Below, one piece after another: positions 1 through 14,012 of a stretch of 64,000 nt of DNA. Position numbers and translations under genes: made by a program. Origin of the DNA: Isoetes taiwanensis (lineage: Eukaryota; Streptophyta; Lycopodiopsida; Isoetales; Isoetaceae); the NCBI GenBank assembly GCA_021234155.1, contig JAJEKV010000034.1, positions 3,463,491-3,527,490 of the forward strand. The letters run 5' to 3'. The first letter of the stretch is position 1. Each line of letters starts with the position of its first letter. A model generated the notes under the pieces. The model was given only the letters and a program-made list of their open reading frames with translations, was not told where the DNA came from and did not search any database.

Positions 1-1390
1 TAAAAAGCTCATTGCTTCGTTCAGTTCCGTATTGCTGTATTGAGACATTGTTTGTCGTCGCTGCCCGTGTTCATGGGGTTCATCCCGTGATACGATCACG
101 GGAATGAAAGGGCGGGGATAATGCCACCTCATTGAAGAGGTTGCATGGTTGAAGCCATGAGTAATGCGCTTCAGGCATTGCATGAAGGCGTCACCCATCC
201 CCAACTGGATTGGATCAAAGGGGAGAATAAATCCTAGCCCCTTGATTTTACCTGTGAAGAAGTTGCAAGGAAGGTGCCAAAAGTTGGTCGCGGCCGAATC
301 TCCAGCAGATTAGATTAAAAGGTGAGCATAAATCCTAGCCATTAACTTTTAATATTAAGGGTGGTTTTTTCTTTTAAAAGGTGAAGTGCCCTCATTGCAG
401 CCAAAACGCCATTAATAAAAGGTAGTGAAAGTGTAGCAAAGTATTTATGAATATTAGACTTTGCGGAAAGCTTCGCTTCGCACGTTTGTCGTCTTGAAGG
501 CGAAGTGAAAACTAAGGTAGAGGTCCGGATGAAGGTGGGAACTGCGCCATTGGATTTCTCAAGACCTTTCTAGGAGTGAGATTGCTTTGATGCTATTTTG
601 TCGCGTTTAGACGGTGTCATTGTGATTTTGTATATCCGTGAATTCATATTCGCTAGGAATTGATCTGGTAGTCCCGAATAATGACAAAATCAAGGATTTG
701 TTACTCAATTCACCTCATGGCGATGGCGGATGAGCGATATTACTTGTCATCATGTCTACGTATCATTACATGGGCCATGCACCCATGCATGGAAGATGGA
801 ATGGGGGAAGGTGAAATACGGATCGTTCAAACTATAAAGAGAGGAAAGGTGACAAGTTCACATGCATGTGGTTGGTGTATCTACGTATACGTCTGGCGTT
901 ATTATGTCGTAGAGGTGTTAGTTACTTTGAGGGTGGTGTCGTTGTTTGCGCGTATCTTATCTATATTTATATATAGATTTTGAGGTGGCATTGTAATTAA
1001 TTTATGCATTTTTTGCCTTTTAATCTATAGAATATAAAAGAATCTTTAATGTGGCCCGACGGCCATATCTTGCCTTTCTTTTGATTTTCTTTCCAAACTT
1101 TTAGCAGTGAGGGCGAGCTGATGTAACTAAGCAGCAGCATTTTTTGCGCTTTTATTATAGAAAAACAGCAATGTCAAAGAGCACGGTAGCAGAAGCTATA
1201 TTTGCTTTTCTTTTCTGCATGTTTTTCTTTTAGATCTTTTAACCATGAGGGGCGAGCTTGATGTCGTATTATTGAACTTCGCATTGAGCGGCTTCATTTG
1301 GTTTTTCCTTCCAACTTTCCTTTTTTTTTTTTCTAAACTAGGGCGTACAGAATCTTTGGAAAATTATTCCTCTCGCTCGCTAGCCTACTC
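1..1390. other. Intergenic stretch without a recognised gene
   Basis: I see no coding similarity on either strand; the one open frame of about 100 codons (681-983) has no recognisable domain and is not called. The stretch holds a hairpin at 83-103 (TCCCGTGAT / ATCACGGGA around ACG). It also holds a short diverged direct repeat near 209-245 and 308-345, sharing the core ATAAATCCTAGCC. Confidence 0.5.
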
Positions 1391-1435
1391 TCACGAGTTA
1401 ACCGCTCCATGGCGATAAAGGCTAAAACTCATACT

Positions 1436-1710
1436 TGGGGAATCTTCATAGAGTCTAAGCGAGAATCTAAGGAACCTTGGGAGAATCTTTGGGAACATAG
1501 GGGAATCTTGTAGGGAATCACGGGGGTATTTAAGGAACCTTAGAAGTCTAAGGGGATATAGGGGAATCTTAAGAGGGGAATCTGGGGTTCTTAAAACAGA
1601 GACCATGTGAATCCTGTGTAGAGGGCTGAAATGTGGAATCTTTGTAGGATCTTAGGAAATCAAAGGAGAAACTTTGTGGCAGGGTACAGGGGATCTGCGA
1701 AAATGCCGCG
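1436..1710. repeat. Degenerate GGGAATCTT minisatellite
   Basis: About a dozen imperfect copies of a roughly 10-base word close to GGGAATCTT follow each other with small spacing changes. An open frame on the minus strand over this block (1,391-1,606) is a by-product of the repeat: its residues repeat DSP, PLR and RFL patterns. It should not be read as a gene. Confidence 0.7.
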
Positions 1711-1832
1711 GGGATTCTAGGGATGTTTTAGAAAATTAGACCGATCTTAATAGAATGTTGGCAAAGGCTTGGGTTATGCTTTCCACAATGGTACATTAGG
1801 CTGCTTTGCTCCCTCATTTTAAATAGCACAGC

Positions 1833-1838
1833 GTATAT

Positions 1839-1898
<60 letters not shown>

Positions 1899-1924
1899 TT
1901 CTTCTCTATATATATACATGTAGC

Positions 1925-1959
<35 letters not shown>
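1833..1959. repeat. (AT)n microsatellite
   Basis: Long alternating AT runs, interrupted once by a short non-AT segment near 1,897-1,930. Low-complexity DNA. Confidence 0.95.
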
Positions 1960-1962
<3 letters not shown>

Positions 1963-4900
1963 GACACTAAGCACAAATATTGAGAGAAAAATGCAGATTT
2001 GATGTCTTGAAGTTTTTTCTACATAAGTGCGTATAATTCGGCGGCGTATAAATGATGAGTTCTCCACTTCTGAGATAGTTGATCTACACGAATATGAACT
2101 TGTGAAAACCTGAGAATTGAGCCAAAATCTATGAGAGCGAGGGAAGTTGATGATGATATATGTGGAACTTAAGTCCAAAGGTAGGAGAAATGGTGAAGAA
2201 AGTGGCTATAAAGATATGGGTTGATATCATTCCCCAATCAGGAGGCCTCCAATAGATCCATTTAACACAAAAGCCATAATTAATAACAGTTTCCATAAGC
2301 ATGCAGCGGGTAGTAATAACACTCTGCAATAAGGCTTCGGTACGGTACGTGCGTCATCGCATATGATTGATTTCGAGAGCCAAAGAGGGGTGATCATCGA
2401 TTAAACTGCGGGGTCATATGCCCTTGAATCTCCTAGCGCAAATTCGTGAACCTTTGGGAGCGACACAATGCGTATTTTTGATTTCCAATCATAGTATAAG
2501 CATTTACTTAGTGTCAAAGTGTTCCCGATTCCTTTCTGCCTCAAAAGCAATCAAAACGTATCAAAGGTCAAAACTACAAAAACTCGATATTCTAGCATCA
2601 GCATCGAGAGAGGTTAGTATCCATTTGACTTTATAATTTAAGCGATGAGATTATGTGGCCAAAATAACTAATACGGTTCCATTTGTCATATAATTGTTCT
2701 GCTCTTCACTCTTGGAACTATGAAGCGTTGGAATAAGTCATGCGTGGTAATCTTGAATGGCCAAATAGAGATAGCATGTCCTCCATGAGACATCTATTCA
2801 CATTAACTTCCATACATTTCCATAAGACAATGAAGAATAAGTATTATCAAACTTTGCGTAAACCATGAAAGGAAGATCCAATCAAATTATTTGGTTTATT
2901 TCACGAATACGGGCATCACGGCATCAGAAGTCAGTAAGGGATAATTTTCGGGGCAATATAGTCATGGGTTTCAAAATGGATTTAGCCAAAACTGGCAATT
3001 CGCTGAGAAGGCCGTTAGCAGGCCAGGTGCAGAGGTTACCAATGGCAACGGTAAATTGGACAAAACTTTTTGTTGGCAATAAATAAAATAAAATAAGAGA
3101 GCTTTGCAGGAAAGGGGCAATAAGTGCTTGGAACAAATTCTTAACTTCAAATGCCATATTTGATAGTCCACAGATTAATGGGTTTAGTTTTGAAAGGAGA
3201 ATTGTGTAAATTTCCAACAAGTTTATAACAAATTCTAGGCTTTTAGCAGTTCTTCTTAGCCCCCACTCGCCCATTGTCCGGGTATGGCCAGGGTTCAACC
3301 ATTTCAGGTTAGAGAATAAACAGCTTTTGAGATCTTGAGGGATCTATCCAGGAAAAATTCCACTGCTCCTTTTTGAAGGCAGAGTCGAGGATCCACCCAT
3401 TGTGTACAGTCCACTTCCTAGAGTAGCCATGCGGTGAGGCATTTTCTTATGGGATCCTTAGGATGGTGAAATAAATTCAAGAGGAGAACAATTTAATACT
3501 GAGAATGGCCAAGGATTCCAGAAGGTCAGGGTGCCCAAACAAAATGGGCTTGGGCTATGAGTGAAGTTTAAAATCCTTTAGGCTAAGCATGTTTCTCAAG
3601 CAGGAGGGAATTATAATTGCGAGGCAGGATGGTCTGTCGAGAAAAATCAGAGGAGAGTAGGTGGAGGGTGCCTGTGAATTCCACACTTTTGAAACCAATA
3701 TTTTATAAAGGCAGGCCGAGGTTGTTTTGCCAGAGAAAGGAGATTACCCTCCAGGACATATTTACGGCTAGGCGGGTTCCTTGCAAAACAGATTTTTGCA
3801 ATCCTAGACCACACTTGGATTTTAGATCGGTAAATGCGCTCCAGTGACCAAGTGTTTCTTACTTGCGGATAAAGTTTTAAATGTTCTCTCTAATGGAAGA
3901 TAAATGGCTTTTTGAGACCAGTAAGTGGAAAAATAGATGTGAAAACTAGTGGCATTTTGTGGTGGACCTTCACTAAAGAGACCATGAGTGCCACTCTTGT
4001 TTCTTTGATAAGAAAGACGGAATTATGAGGACATGTGTTTTTTTTTTTTTGTGTTTTTAAAGACAAAGGCATACTTGAAAGATTGATAAGGAAGGCAGTG
4101 GAGGCGTTGGTTTCCCGATAGGTAGAGCACTTATCATGAGCAGTTTGTTGAATCACATTTTCAAACAATTAATGATATTTAGATAAGCAGCAATATTTTG
4201 GATTCATTTTGAAAACTAAAGGAATCATCGGCATATTGCAAAATATTCATATTAATTTGAGGGGTACTTCTCGGGGAGAATAAGCCTTTAGTATTGCCAA
4301 TTTCTTTCATTTGATTTATAACTCGGTGATCCTATTTCTAAGCAATAAGACATAAAGACAAGAGGCAAACTGCCTTGCTCACCCTCTTGCTAAAAGGAAG
4401 AAATTATACAGGCTACTCAAGGATGCGATAGCGGTCACAAAGAGGTGGTCTGTGCAGTAATTACAATGGTTAGGCTGGGCGACAGGGTCCCACTTGCCCA
4501 GCCATATAGACCTCGACAGATGTCAAGGTACCGGTGGGGCTGACCCATTTTGGTTAAACTGCCATCCTAAATCCGTCCTTCAAAGGAGAGATTACATGAT
4601 TTTCTATGATAATTCTCTCAATCCTTAGGATAATCTTTTATAATTTATTTTATATCACTTTGTTTTTCAATATATTGATGTTGGGAGAAAAAGATTGTTC
4701 CAAAAGGTCCAACAATATTCATTAAGTTTTGGAGAGTGAATGGAAATTTTGTTTACAGAAGCCAATTTTCTTAAGCAAAATCAATGGAAATCCAATCGGA
4801 GAGCCAAAAAGCGCAGAAATCAAAGCACAGAGGATGCAATCTTAGTTGGTGTATTTATTCGGTGGTAGCAGCCGAAGATAGTTATCCAGAATCCTTGTCA

Positions 4901-5570
4901 CATTTTGGAAAAGCGGATTGACAAGGACTAAACATCCTGCTTGAATATACATAATTAATTTGCTGATAGTTTTTGAGACCTTATAAAGTATTGGTTTAAA
5001 TGTTTAATTCCAATGAAGAAGTTCTTTAGGATCATCAGTTTTAGGAGTAGAGATCACTGTAGAGATGCGTGAGTGGGAGATGATTTGAGTTCCGAAGCCA
5101 TGAATCATCTCGCATAAAATCAAGGTCAGCGGTATTCAGTTAGCCTTCAGATTCCGGGGTGGCCCTTAAGGACACGGGAAGCTTTGCCTTCATGAAAGTT
5201 TAAATTAATAGTAAACACTTCTTGGAACTAAAGAGGTTCTTGAGATTACCATCCGCGAGCTATCTTTTGAGAAAAGTTACGCCAGTTGTGGAAGAATCCA
5301 ACCATATTTAAAAGAAATATAGCTGGCGAATTAGGCAGGTATCTTTACACTGCTTGAGAAGAACAAGGCTATATTTCCCATAGCGGAATGCTCAGCTCGA
5401 AATTATCAAGAAAACAATGAATAAGTTGTTATAAAACTGGAACAATATAAAACCGTATTGTAGCTCCACTTTTGGGTATATTGGTTAAAGTAAATTCTTA
5501 GTTAGGATTAGATTATTTTGATAGGATTCGAGCTCCAAGTGTTTTCATATTTTAAAATCTTGACAAAGTC
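1960..5570. other. No gene recognised
   Basis: Only short open frames, none with a recognisable motif; the longest (2,924-3,298, minus) is about 124 codons with no family resemblance I can name. No clear repeats or terminal structures were seen apart from short homopolymer runs. Confidence 0.45.
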
Positions 5571-7788
5571 TGTTGAGTAAGCCTGGCTGGGCCTTGGCTC
5601 TCGGGTCAAAGCGTCAGTGTGGTCTAGGACATAGGATCACTTAAATTTGAATCATATACAAATATCTATTTCAGCCCTGAGAAAACCAGGAGTTTGCTGG
5701 TTTCCTGGCTAAAAAGCTAATTCTTACTCAAGCGGGCACCAAGCAATGCACTTGACGTTTTCCATTTAGTAGCATAGCATGATGCAATGACATGTGTAAA
5801 AAGTCACTGTGGAAAGTCTAGCAAAAAAATCTCCATGCGTTTGGTGAGATCGGGTGCAGCGGTGGAGCCTGGGACACACTTTGGCAGTGCATGCTATTTA
5901 CAAATTGAAAAATCGGTCTGCCATTTGAAAGGGCATAACAAACATGGAAATGTCTATGAAATCAGAAGCCGGACTTTGAAACGATGGTGATTGATCTTTT
6001 TTTTTTTAACTTTTCAACTTTTCCTTTTAAGGTAATTGCCTAAATGCAATTTAGAACCTCAAATGCAACAAGATCACGGAATATGCGTTCTTTTCTTTGC
6101 TTTTTAGAAATAATTCCAAATGCAAAATACACCGTAATGGCTACCAGGGTAGATTTTTCATTGTACGACGTCCGCATTGGGTGTATGTTGTGATCGAGAT
6201 GGGTTAATGAAAACATCTCTAAAAACATAGATATTTGGATTTAAGCTGGTCATAATATACACCGGGAATAATTTCTTAAAGCGGGAGGATCTCGGCGCAG
6301 ATTTGACACATATTTGGGGGTACTTGTCGCTCAAATGTATGGCCCCACGCTTTTCACGGTCCAGACAAACCCCTCTTTTAAAATCTGTTTAAGTAGGATC
6401 GCGCATGCATTGAGTCTTGTACGTTTAGTTGGTTTAAATTATTTCTTACGTTGTAGCAGGTTGGGAATGTTCCATTCGCGCCATGGTCCAGTCAGTTTAG
6501 ATCGAGCGAAAGCAAGGTTCTTAGCAAGTTAGATTTTGAAGTTTTGAGTTTTCGAGAGGAATGATTTATCCCTGAGCTTATTTCGAAAAACTTTAATTAT
6601 ATAGGAATAGCCTGGCGTGTTTCTAAATCTACGATAAGGTGTTGATGGGTAACTTGACGTATTTAGTCCGTGCTGCCGTTACTTAGCGGATAGGTACGGC
6701 TATTGATGTATGGGACCACGTCGGATAGAGCCCTAGATTAGGGTAGATAGGACCCTTTATCGGTACTTGTTTGGCGGTTGGTATCTTCAATATCTGCATT
6801 CTCTTAATAGCCAGTGCCGGAGTCTTTTGCGTTTTAAGAGATAAAAAGGGCATATTTTTGTAGCATGACATGGCTATGTAGTGACTGTGGTTTTTTTGGG
6901 TATAGTGGAGCTTAGGGTGGGGATAGCCCAATGGGTTTAGAATATGGGGTGTAAGGGGAGGGAGAATGAGAACAGAAGGCTCATTTTAACATTTTAGTCC
7001 ATGGTTTAACCAACTTTTTTGGGCTTGGTGGCTGCCTAGTCATCATTTGATGAAAGTGTAAAAGTGATGTAATTAATTATAGAATATTGTAGCCGGATGT
7101 TGGGTAGTGCTAATGGGTGTGGGTGGTGTGATGATGTGGATACTTGGCAAACCCAAATTGCTTAGCAATTGGATGACATAGGAAATGTAAAAATGAGTGG
7201 ACAAAAATAGCTTTGTAGGTGGTGTGTTGTCTGTATGTACCATATCATAAGAGTGACTAAACTGGTGGTGCTTGGCACTTTCTTACTTTTTTTGTATTTT
7301 GGCTGCTTAAAAATGCTCTTTTAAGCTTGGCTACTTGAATTGTGAAGATTACTTGATAATGGAGATGAGTGTGATGAAGAATAAGTGACATAAAAGCACG
7401 TCTTGTCACTGGTGTAACCAACTTTGCGGAAATTATGCGCTAGGGCATTTGTTGGAAGGTCAAACTATGGAATAAGGGCTGTGTGTAGGATGTATAATGG
7501 GTATAGAAGGTGTGGAGATGCAAAAGAAGAAAGAAAAAAGAAAAAGAATAAGGGTGACATGTTGGAAATGAGGTCAATGTGGAAGGAATAGAGTAGAAGC
7601 AAAATATAGAGGAGAAAAATATACATTTTCATAGCTTGCCAAACTGCGGGGAATGGCAAACTTCTAGATGCTTAGATCCTCTGAAATATATGTGATCTTT
7701 GATTCCGGTTCAATATCTTACTTGGTTTCTTCAACATAGTATCACTACTTTTTCGCAATATGAATAAGATTTGATGGCACCTTACCCA
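5571..7788. repeat. Left copy of a 2.2-kb direct repeat (possible LTR)
   Basis: This block matches 14,013-16,224 in the same orientation over its whole length, in colinear order. Shared words include CTGGCTGG near the start, GTGGAAAGTCTA, AACTTTTCAACTTTTCC, and TTTGATGGCACC at the end. The match is interrupted by very many small insertions and deletions. Both copies can be drawn to begin with TG and end with CCCA, as LTRs would. No initiator-tRNA primer-binding site follows this copy, so LTR status is an inference; a plain duplication is the alternative. Confidence 0.75.
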
Positions 7789-7922
7789 TTATTTATATAA
7801 GCAGGGCAACATCATACTAAACAAGAGAAAAGGAATAGGCTGGTCCCCTCATTGTGGCAAATAAGATAATAAAGGTATGTGCATTTGAGGCCAGTGCAGA
7901 ATATGGAAGTAGCAAAGGTGAT

Positions 7923-8275
7923 AAAGAGATGAAAAAAATGGAAATGATGTTGGAGAAGGTAAAATACTGGATGGACTGACAGTGTGAATGATGCTTGAGT
8001 GAGTCTCTTGAAGGATGTTTGTTTGGAGAATTTTGGAGCAGTGATTGCAAGGTGATTTATTGGCTTGACTTGTTTGGCTTCTCTTGAAGAACAGTAAAAA
8101 GAGATGAAAAAAATGGAAATGATGTTGGAGGAGAAAATTCTGCATTGCAGGATAGGACATAGGTAATTATGAATGATGCTTGAATTAGATATCTTGGAAG
8201 GATGTTTGTTTGGAGAACGTTAAGTTTTTGAATAGTTGGCCTGGTATTTTGACTTGACTTGTTTGAATTCTGTGA
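7923..8275. repeat. Tandem duplication, unit about 175 bases
   Basis: The segment starting AAAGAGATGAAAAAAATGG at 7,923 recurs at 8,098. The two copies share AATGATGCTTGA, AAGGATGTTTGTTTGGAGAA and GACTTGACTTGTTTG-like words in the same order. The copies differ by substitutions and small indels. No coding sense was recognised. Confidence 0.8.
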
Positions 8276-11200
8276 AGATCTTCTCTGATGGGAACACAAT
8301 GGCGGCTTGGGTTGGGAGTATTTTTAATCTTTTTTTTGGCTTGGGGCCACCTCTGGGGCTTCGCTAGGAAGATGGCAGTTGTATTTCTCTCTTTTTTTTT
8401 TGTGAAGATGGGACATTGATATGGGGCTGGTGAGGGTGGGACAGGCTGAGATGAAAATGGATGGAATGTCAGTGGACGCAGTGTGGAAAAAATGATGTAG
8501 GTATGCGTTCTCATTCTCAGCTGTAGTAGTATTTATTTGTTTGGGTCTGCATGATGAAAGTGCAGCTGATGGGTGAGGCAACCTACTTGCTTTCAGTGGA
8601 GTTATTCAGTGAGACACTTTTTGTCATGACCAAACACATATGTTAGAAAACAACTGCTAGGCTTTCATGAAGGCTGTGAACTCAACACTGCCCAACATCA
8701 TAATACACACAAGATATTAAAGTTCGACCTATTCCCTCTTTTTTCTTTTCTCTCTTTTTTGTTTGAATGGCGCAACGTATAGCCACACACAAGATATTAA
8801 GTTAGAAACCATTCTCCTGCATGCCTGCCTATATTTTTTTGTATAAGTGATTTCCAAAACAATATCAAAAGAGCATACTTTTTCCATCTTTAGGGGAACA
8901 TACCTATTAATTTACAAAGCTAGTGTCTCTAATAGACAAGTAGCTGCTATCCAAAATGGCTGTCCTTCAAACAAACTCTTACAAATGTATTTGTTGCAAT
9001 ATCTTGGGTATAATATGTTTCAGGTTTGCAGAGTGCTGTGCATTATCTTACCTAGGAAGTAGGTACATACTGCTTGTCCACAAATTTTTGTGGCCCTTCA
9101 CTTAAGCGGTCAAATGTGCATAACAATGTTTCCCTTGTACATTGAGAACTAGCTCCCTTCTTTGGAAACTTCAGTTTGCTGGAATGGCACGAATCATCGC
9201 TTTGCCTTCTTAAGCAGATGGTTCTCGCTGCAACCTCTCTTCAGATGCAGACCCAGCCCTCTCAAATCTATCTTTGTATGCTTCCTCACTTCTGCATTTT
9301 GGGTACCGAGCTAACGCAGGCCAATTCCTGGTTCCCGCTGGGCAACGGCCTCGCTTTTTCTGGGCGAGAGCAAAAGGTGTATAGTTAGTAGCATTTTTAA
9401 TTGTAAGTTCTATGCCCCAAAGTGCATCATCTGATTTAAAAGTGCAATCCTTTTTATGTACCTCCTATTTATTAACTGGCAGAATGCCTTTTGAGGAGAA
9501 CTTTGTTTGGTGGATACATGACTGTGCAGGGTATCTTTGACACACATGGCTGCCAAGAGTTTTTAAGGAGTTACTGATCCACATCATTTTATGAGCTATG
9601 TGCCGCCGAAACTATTTTGAGAGAGATACCAAATCTAGTGCAAATGTTTTCATGGAGGAACCCTAAAATTTTATTTATTCAGCATTTGCTTGTCTCTGTC
9701 ACAGGTTGGCTTGCGCTACATTTAATTTGGAAGAAATCACATTTGCCACTGGTATATATATTCTATCAGAGGAGGGTGGATGTATATATTTTAGCAGTCT
9801 AGTCCCAGAAGTTTGGAATGGACACAGGCGTGAAGTGCTAGTCCATGGCCGGGTTGGGAAGGATTCTTTCCATAATATCACAGCATTTATAGCATCTTCG
9901 ATGATCTCATAACAATCTTTAAACAAAGTTTGGGCGGTATGAGTTTTGGTATATAACTTCACTGCGGTTATGTCAATTTGCATAGCCAACTCAGTTGCTT
10001 CCTTGCTTAAGCTTCTAGAATCTTCGGCTTGACCTATCAACACACCCAAGCCGAACTGGATTGATCAATCTTACATAATACCTCTTTCAATCATGCATGT
10101 GACATTTTCTTTGAATCTTCTCAAACTGGTACTTATAAAGTTTTCGGAGAATTTACCTCTTCATAACGACTTTGATAGTTTATACTGATCCCTCTTGCAT
10201 CTTACTATTCTTTGGGTTAATGCCGTTTCCGCTGTGATGCCAGCCATTACGTCTTTGACAAACACCTTATTGGGTCAAAATAATCCAGGACTCTTAATTG
10301 TTTTGAGTCCTAACATTTAAATTATAATCCACGCTTATCTTGCAAGCCCATCTACATAATTTAGCTTACTCTTGAGTTTCTGGAGCGGCCTTAGGAATGG
10401 TTTGATGTATCATTAACTTCACCTCATTGTATTTGAACTATATGGCCGAGCGCTGAAGCATTATTCAGCTACTTTTTTCCATTCTAGAATTATCTGTTCA
10501 GCCGCGGACAATTTTCTTTGGCAAAGGCTATCCCATGTTTACACGCTGGAGTGCACTATACTCTGGCTTTACTGGTGACAACTGTGCACGATGGTTGGGC
10601 AGGTCGTGGTTTGGGAATCTCTGATTGGCATATAGAGGTTATAAACAGGTCAAATAGGCTTGTATACATCCATTCTATTTTATGGAATTGCTCTCCGCTT
10701 TTAACCGCGCAACGCATTCTCGGGGCTGCCAGGGCTTATGATGTATTGAAGATTCATTTTCCCCATTCTCAAAAACTTGTCAAGCCATGACTCTTGCTGT
10801 TTAAGGGTTTTAGGTGGAGCTTCATTTCTTCAAGCCTCCATTTCCCTTCCCGGACACTTTGGTCGCGGTAGTACCGCCAGCGACCGCGTTCCACCTTTAG
10901 AGGCGAGGCCACACTTCTTTGGATTCCGGCACCTCCGCATTCACGCACAACCGTCATTTTCGCCGGTAACTCCATATATTTTGTTTAGAGAGTTGGGGCA
11001 TGGTCCTTCCAAAACCTAAGAACTGACATTTGGCATACTTTGGAATATTTTGTCCATTGCTCACTTTTGAAAGGTAAGGATGACATCAATTCAATATTCC
11101 ATTGGCACGCTAATAAGCGTGAAATTTTAAAAGGGGTTATGAAAGGGTTTTAGCTTGATGCTCTCAACATCTTGATTTGATTGAAACTTTAGAAATCCAT

Positions 11201-14012
11201 CTAAAAGATATATTTTGCCGCAGTTGCATACCTTACTTCTTCTAGAAATGAAACTGTGTGGATGCTAATCTTTAATAGTGGCCTTGTTTTAGATTACTGG
11301 CAATCTATAAGTGCCATGCTCTTATTCTTTTTTTCCTCTGAGGCAAACCCCAAGGCAGCCCGGTCGGGTTTTATCTCTTTAATAACCTCGGCTTCTTTTC
11401 ATCTTCAACAATTCCTCTAAAGTCGGGGTAAAAGCAGCCAGTAAATTTTATTCTTAGAGTTTTGCATTACCGGGTTTAGCATTTTTCTTTTATCTTTATT
11501 TCAAATTCAGATGCAGTCCACTCCTCCTGCAATTTTAGCATAATCCCGGGCAAATACATCTTCCGACACCGAAACTTTAGAGCTTCGTCTTTGCTATCAA
11601 AAGATCTCTCCAAGGAAAAGTGTCTTGCATCCCATTTTTGTTGGCGGTTAACTCTTTACCTCTTTCTCTACTTGTACATCTATCACGAATGGATACAGGG
11701 TTAACGGTGCATCTTCCTTGTTTAATTCATGCCTTTCCATTTTATGGCTCCTCGTGAAATAATTAGAGAACACCCCGGTTCTTGCCAAAGTGCATGCAGC
11801 CACAATTCTCCTCCCTGGGTATGGCCAGTCTCCCAAGCTTTGGAATTTGCTTGAGGGTTACGGTACCCCTTTCTTTGAGCCTCTTTGACATGTCTTGGTT
11901 TTTGGTGGTACTCTCCGGTGACACAATACTTGCCTTATCAGACAGAATCACAAGATAGAATGTAGGTAGACTAGTTAAAGATTCATTTCTAAAACATGGT
12001 ACCCCATTCAACATGACACAGTAGTTCCTTACATGCATGCAAACTTGGGTGAGGCTTGTGGCACGGTTTGATCAATTTCTGAGGAAGATGCTATAACCGA
12101 ATTGAAATTCCACCATCAAACCACAATACACCTTTGTGGTTTGTTTCATCACGGTGCCCTCATGAGGTGGAAGTGCCAGTTCCTATTGGTTTATAGAAGC
12201 GGAAAGCAGGCATTTTAACACCTGCTCATCTTCAATCAACATATGCTTGTTCTCTATAAAGTTGTCACGGATTAGCATCCCACTGTTTTGTGCAGCATAG
12301 AGTTCTGAGTTTTGCTCCATTTGAAATGGGTACGCCCTTTGGACCCGAGGGCAGTCCCAAGCATCTGTGGATAACCATCTAACAACAAGTCTATATATGA
12401 TCCGATAGGTTGTCTTGTACACAACTATGGCCGGCCTCAGCAATTATGCCTTCAATTTCCTATTGGCTGCTGGTCCTAGGTTTGTTTAGCATTGGAGGAA
12501 TGGCCTTAATATGGTTGAGATGACAGACACATTTCATTACATGGGGCGCGGCATTTGTGGAGAGCCTCCATCTAGACTCAAGATAGTACAAATTGCAACC
12601 ATTTGGGGCAGGTATTTTTTGGATCTTTTTCTTCTTATTCTCTTCTCTATTTCATGCACATGTCAAATGAAATTTGTTCCACGATAATGGGCCTCAATAA
12701 TTCTCTCACATAGCTGATTACGAGATTAAAGGAAAGCGTGGGGAGATCATACTTTACTAGAACTTTTTTAGAGATCATATCTAAGCTCGTAACTCTTTAT
12801 CAACACTATTAAACTTCTCTTTGCAAAAGGAGGTGGGCCTATCCACAGATTTCTGTTAGTGGGATGATTAGCAGCCATACCTTCTACTGAATAAATTTCA
12901 CTTTCTACCATCTTTCTTATTTTGCTACACCACCAGTCTCTTCACTGCTCCTCATGGTATATACCAAACTGGTGTTCGCCTTTGATTTCTTGCCTTTATG
13001 CGCTTATCTCCGTATTCTTTAACAAACATTTGTCCTCAAAAGATGACCCTATTTCCTTGAGGAAATTTTGCAAGAGTGAGATCTTTCAAATATTGCTTCT
13101 TTCCACATTTTGCTTTACCTGTAATAGCAAATATGGGAAGGATAGAGTATCTGAAACAATATACCTGAGGAGACCAAGTTTTTTCTTTTGTTCTTCATTC
13201 CAAAAGTTGTTTGGTTAGCTCTGCAATAGTCTGAAGACATTTTGGCCTTCTCCTCTTTGGATTCAGGATTTTTAGAGTGCTTGGCTTCCTTTAATGTGGA
13301 TTTTCTTCTTTCTTTTGCCTTTTGCGGGCACATATATACTCTTTATATATTGGATAAAGATTATTTACAATGGTTCCACATAGTTACTCCAATTTAGAAA
13401 AGACATATCATTAAATTTTAGTTGCCTTTTAAAAAAGCCTTGTGTATGGTATAAAATAGCTAAATTTTGAATTTTTATCTTTGCATGCACATATAGGCCA
13501 TGGTAGGTCCTTTAATAAGCGACCACGAAATAGGAGTGTAGGAGTAGGTACACGACTCTTTTGAAATTTTCTCCAAGTATACAAAACCTATCACCGTGGT
13601 TTGGGCTATACCCATACTTATGCAAAGTTTTATGCTTCGTTTGCCCAAACTCTTGAGAGATGGATTTAAACCTAGCCAAAATTGCTGCACAAGACTCTCA
13701 TATGTATGTTTCCTGCTTGGAGTCGTACTGATTTCCGTACATCTCTTGGCTACAGAATCTATTGCACAGCCGCAAATCTATAATATTCGCTCGTACTGAA
13801 AATGGTTAGCATTCACCGTTGGTTCAAATATATGGTGAAGATAATGCGACAAACAGCTCAAAATCTGTAGGATTGCACGTTGGCTGCACCACTGATTTAC
13901 CATGAACACTCCTTATTGGTTCCAATGATTAGGGCTTCTTATTTGTTTTCATTTCTTCCCTCTAGGAGCCATGAGTTCTTAGTAGGGTAATCGTAGGATC
14001 TCCAAAAGTAAC
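8276..14012. other. Interior of the candidate element; no gene recognised
   Basis: No reverse transcriptase, integrase, protease or RNase H motif could be read in any frame. Open frames here are short and break repeatedly. The most protein-like is the minus-strand frame at 9,699-10,049, described separately. Confidence 0.4.
9699..10049 (-). CDS. Anonymous open frame, about 116 codons
   Basis: Minus-strand frame with a mixed, protein-like composition in its first 70 residues, for example SRSLSKEATELAMQID and DCYEIIEDAINAVILW. Those residues could form amphipathic helices. I recognise no domain, no splice consensus and no neighbour that gives it a role. It lies inside the 5.6-16.2 kb repeat-bounded segment, so it could be a remnant of an element protein, an exon, or a chance frame. 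Confidence 0.2.
   Translation of the reverse strand: MGVLIGQAEDSRSLSKEATELAMQIDITAVKLYTKTHTAQTLFKDCYEIIEDAINAVILWKESFPTRPWTSTSRLCPFQTSGTRLLKYIHPPSSDRIYIPVANVISSKLNVAQANL

Noticed and set aside
1728-2178. Tyr/Ile-repeat open frames around 1.7-2.2 kb
   Set aside because: Translation of the AT microsatellite.
9699-10049. Reading the anonymous minus frame as an RPW8- or NLR-type resistance protein
   Set aside because: Helical character alone; no P-loop or other NLR motif nearby.
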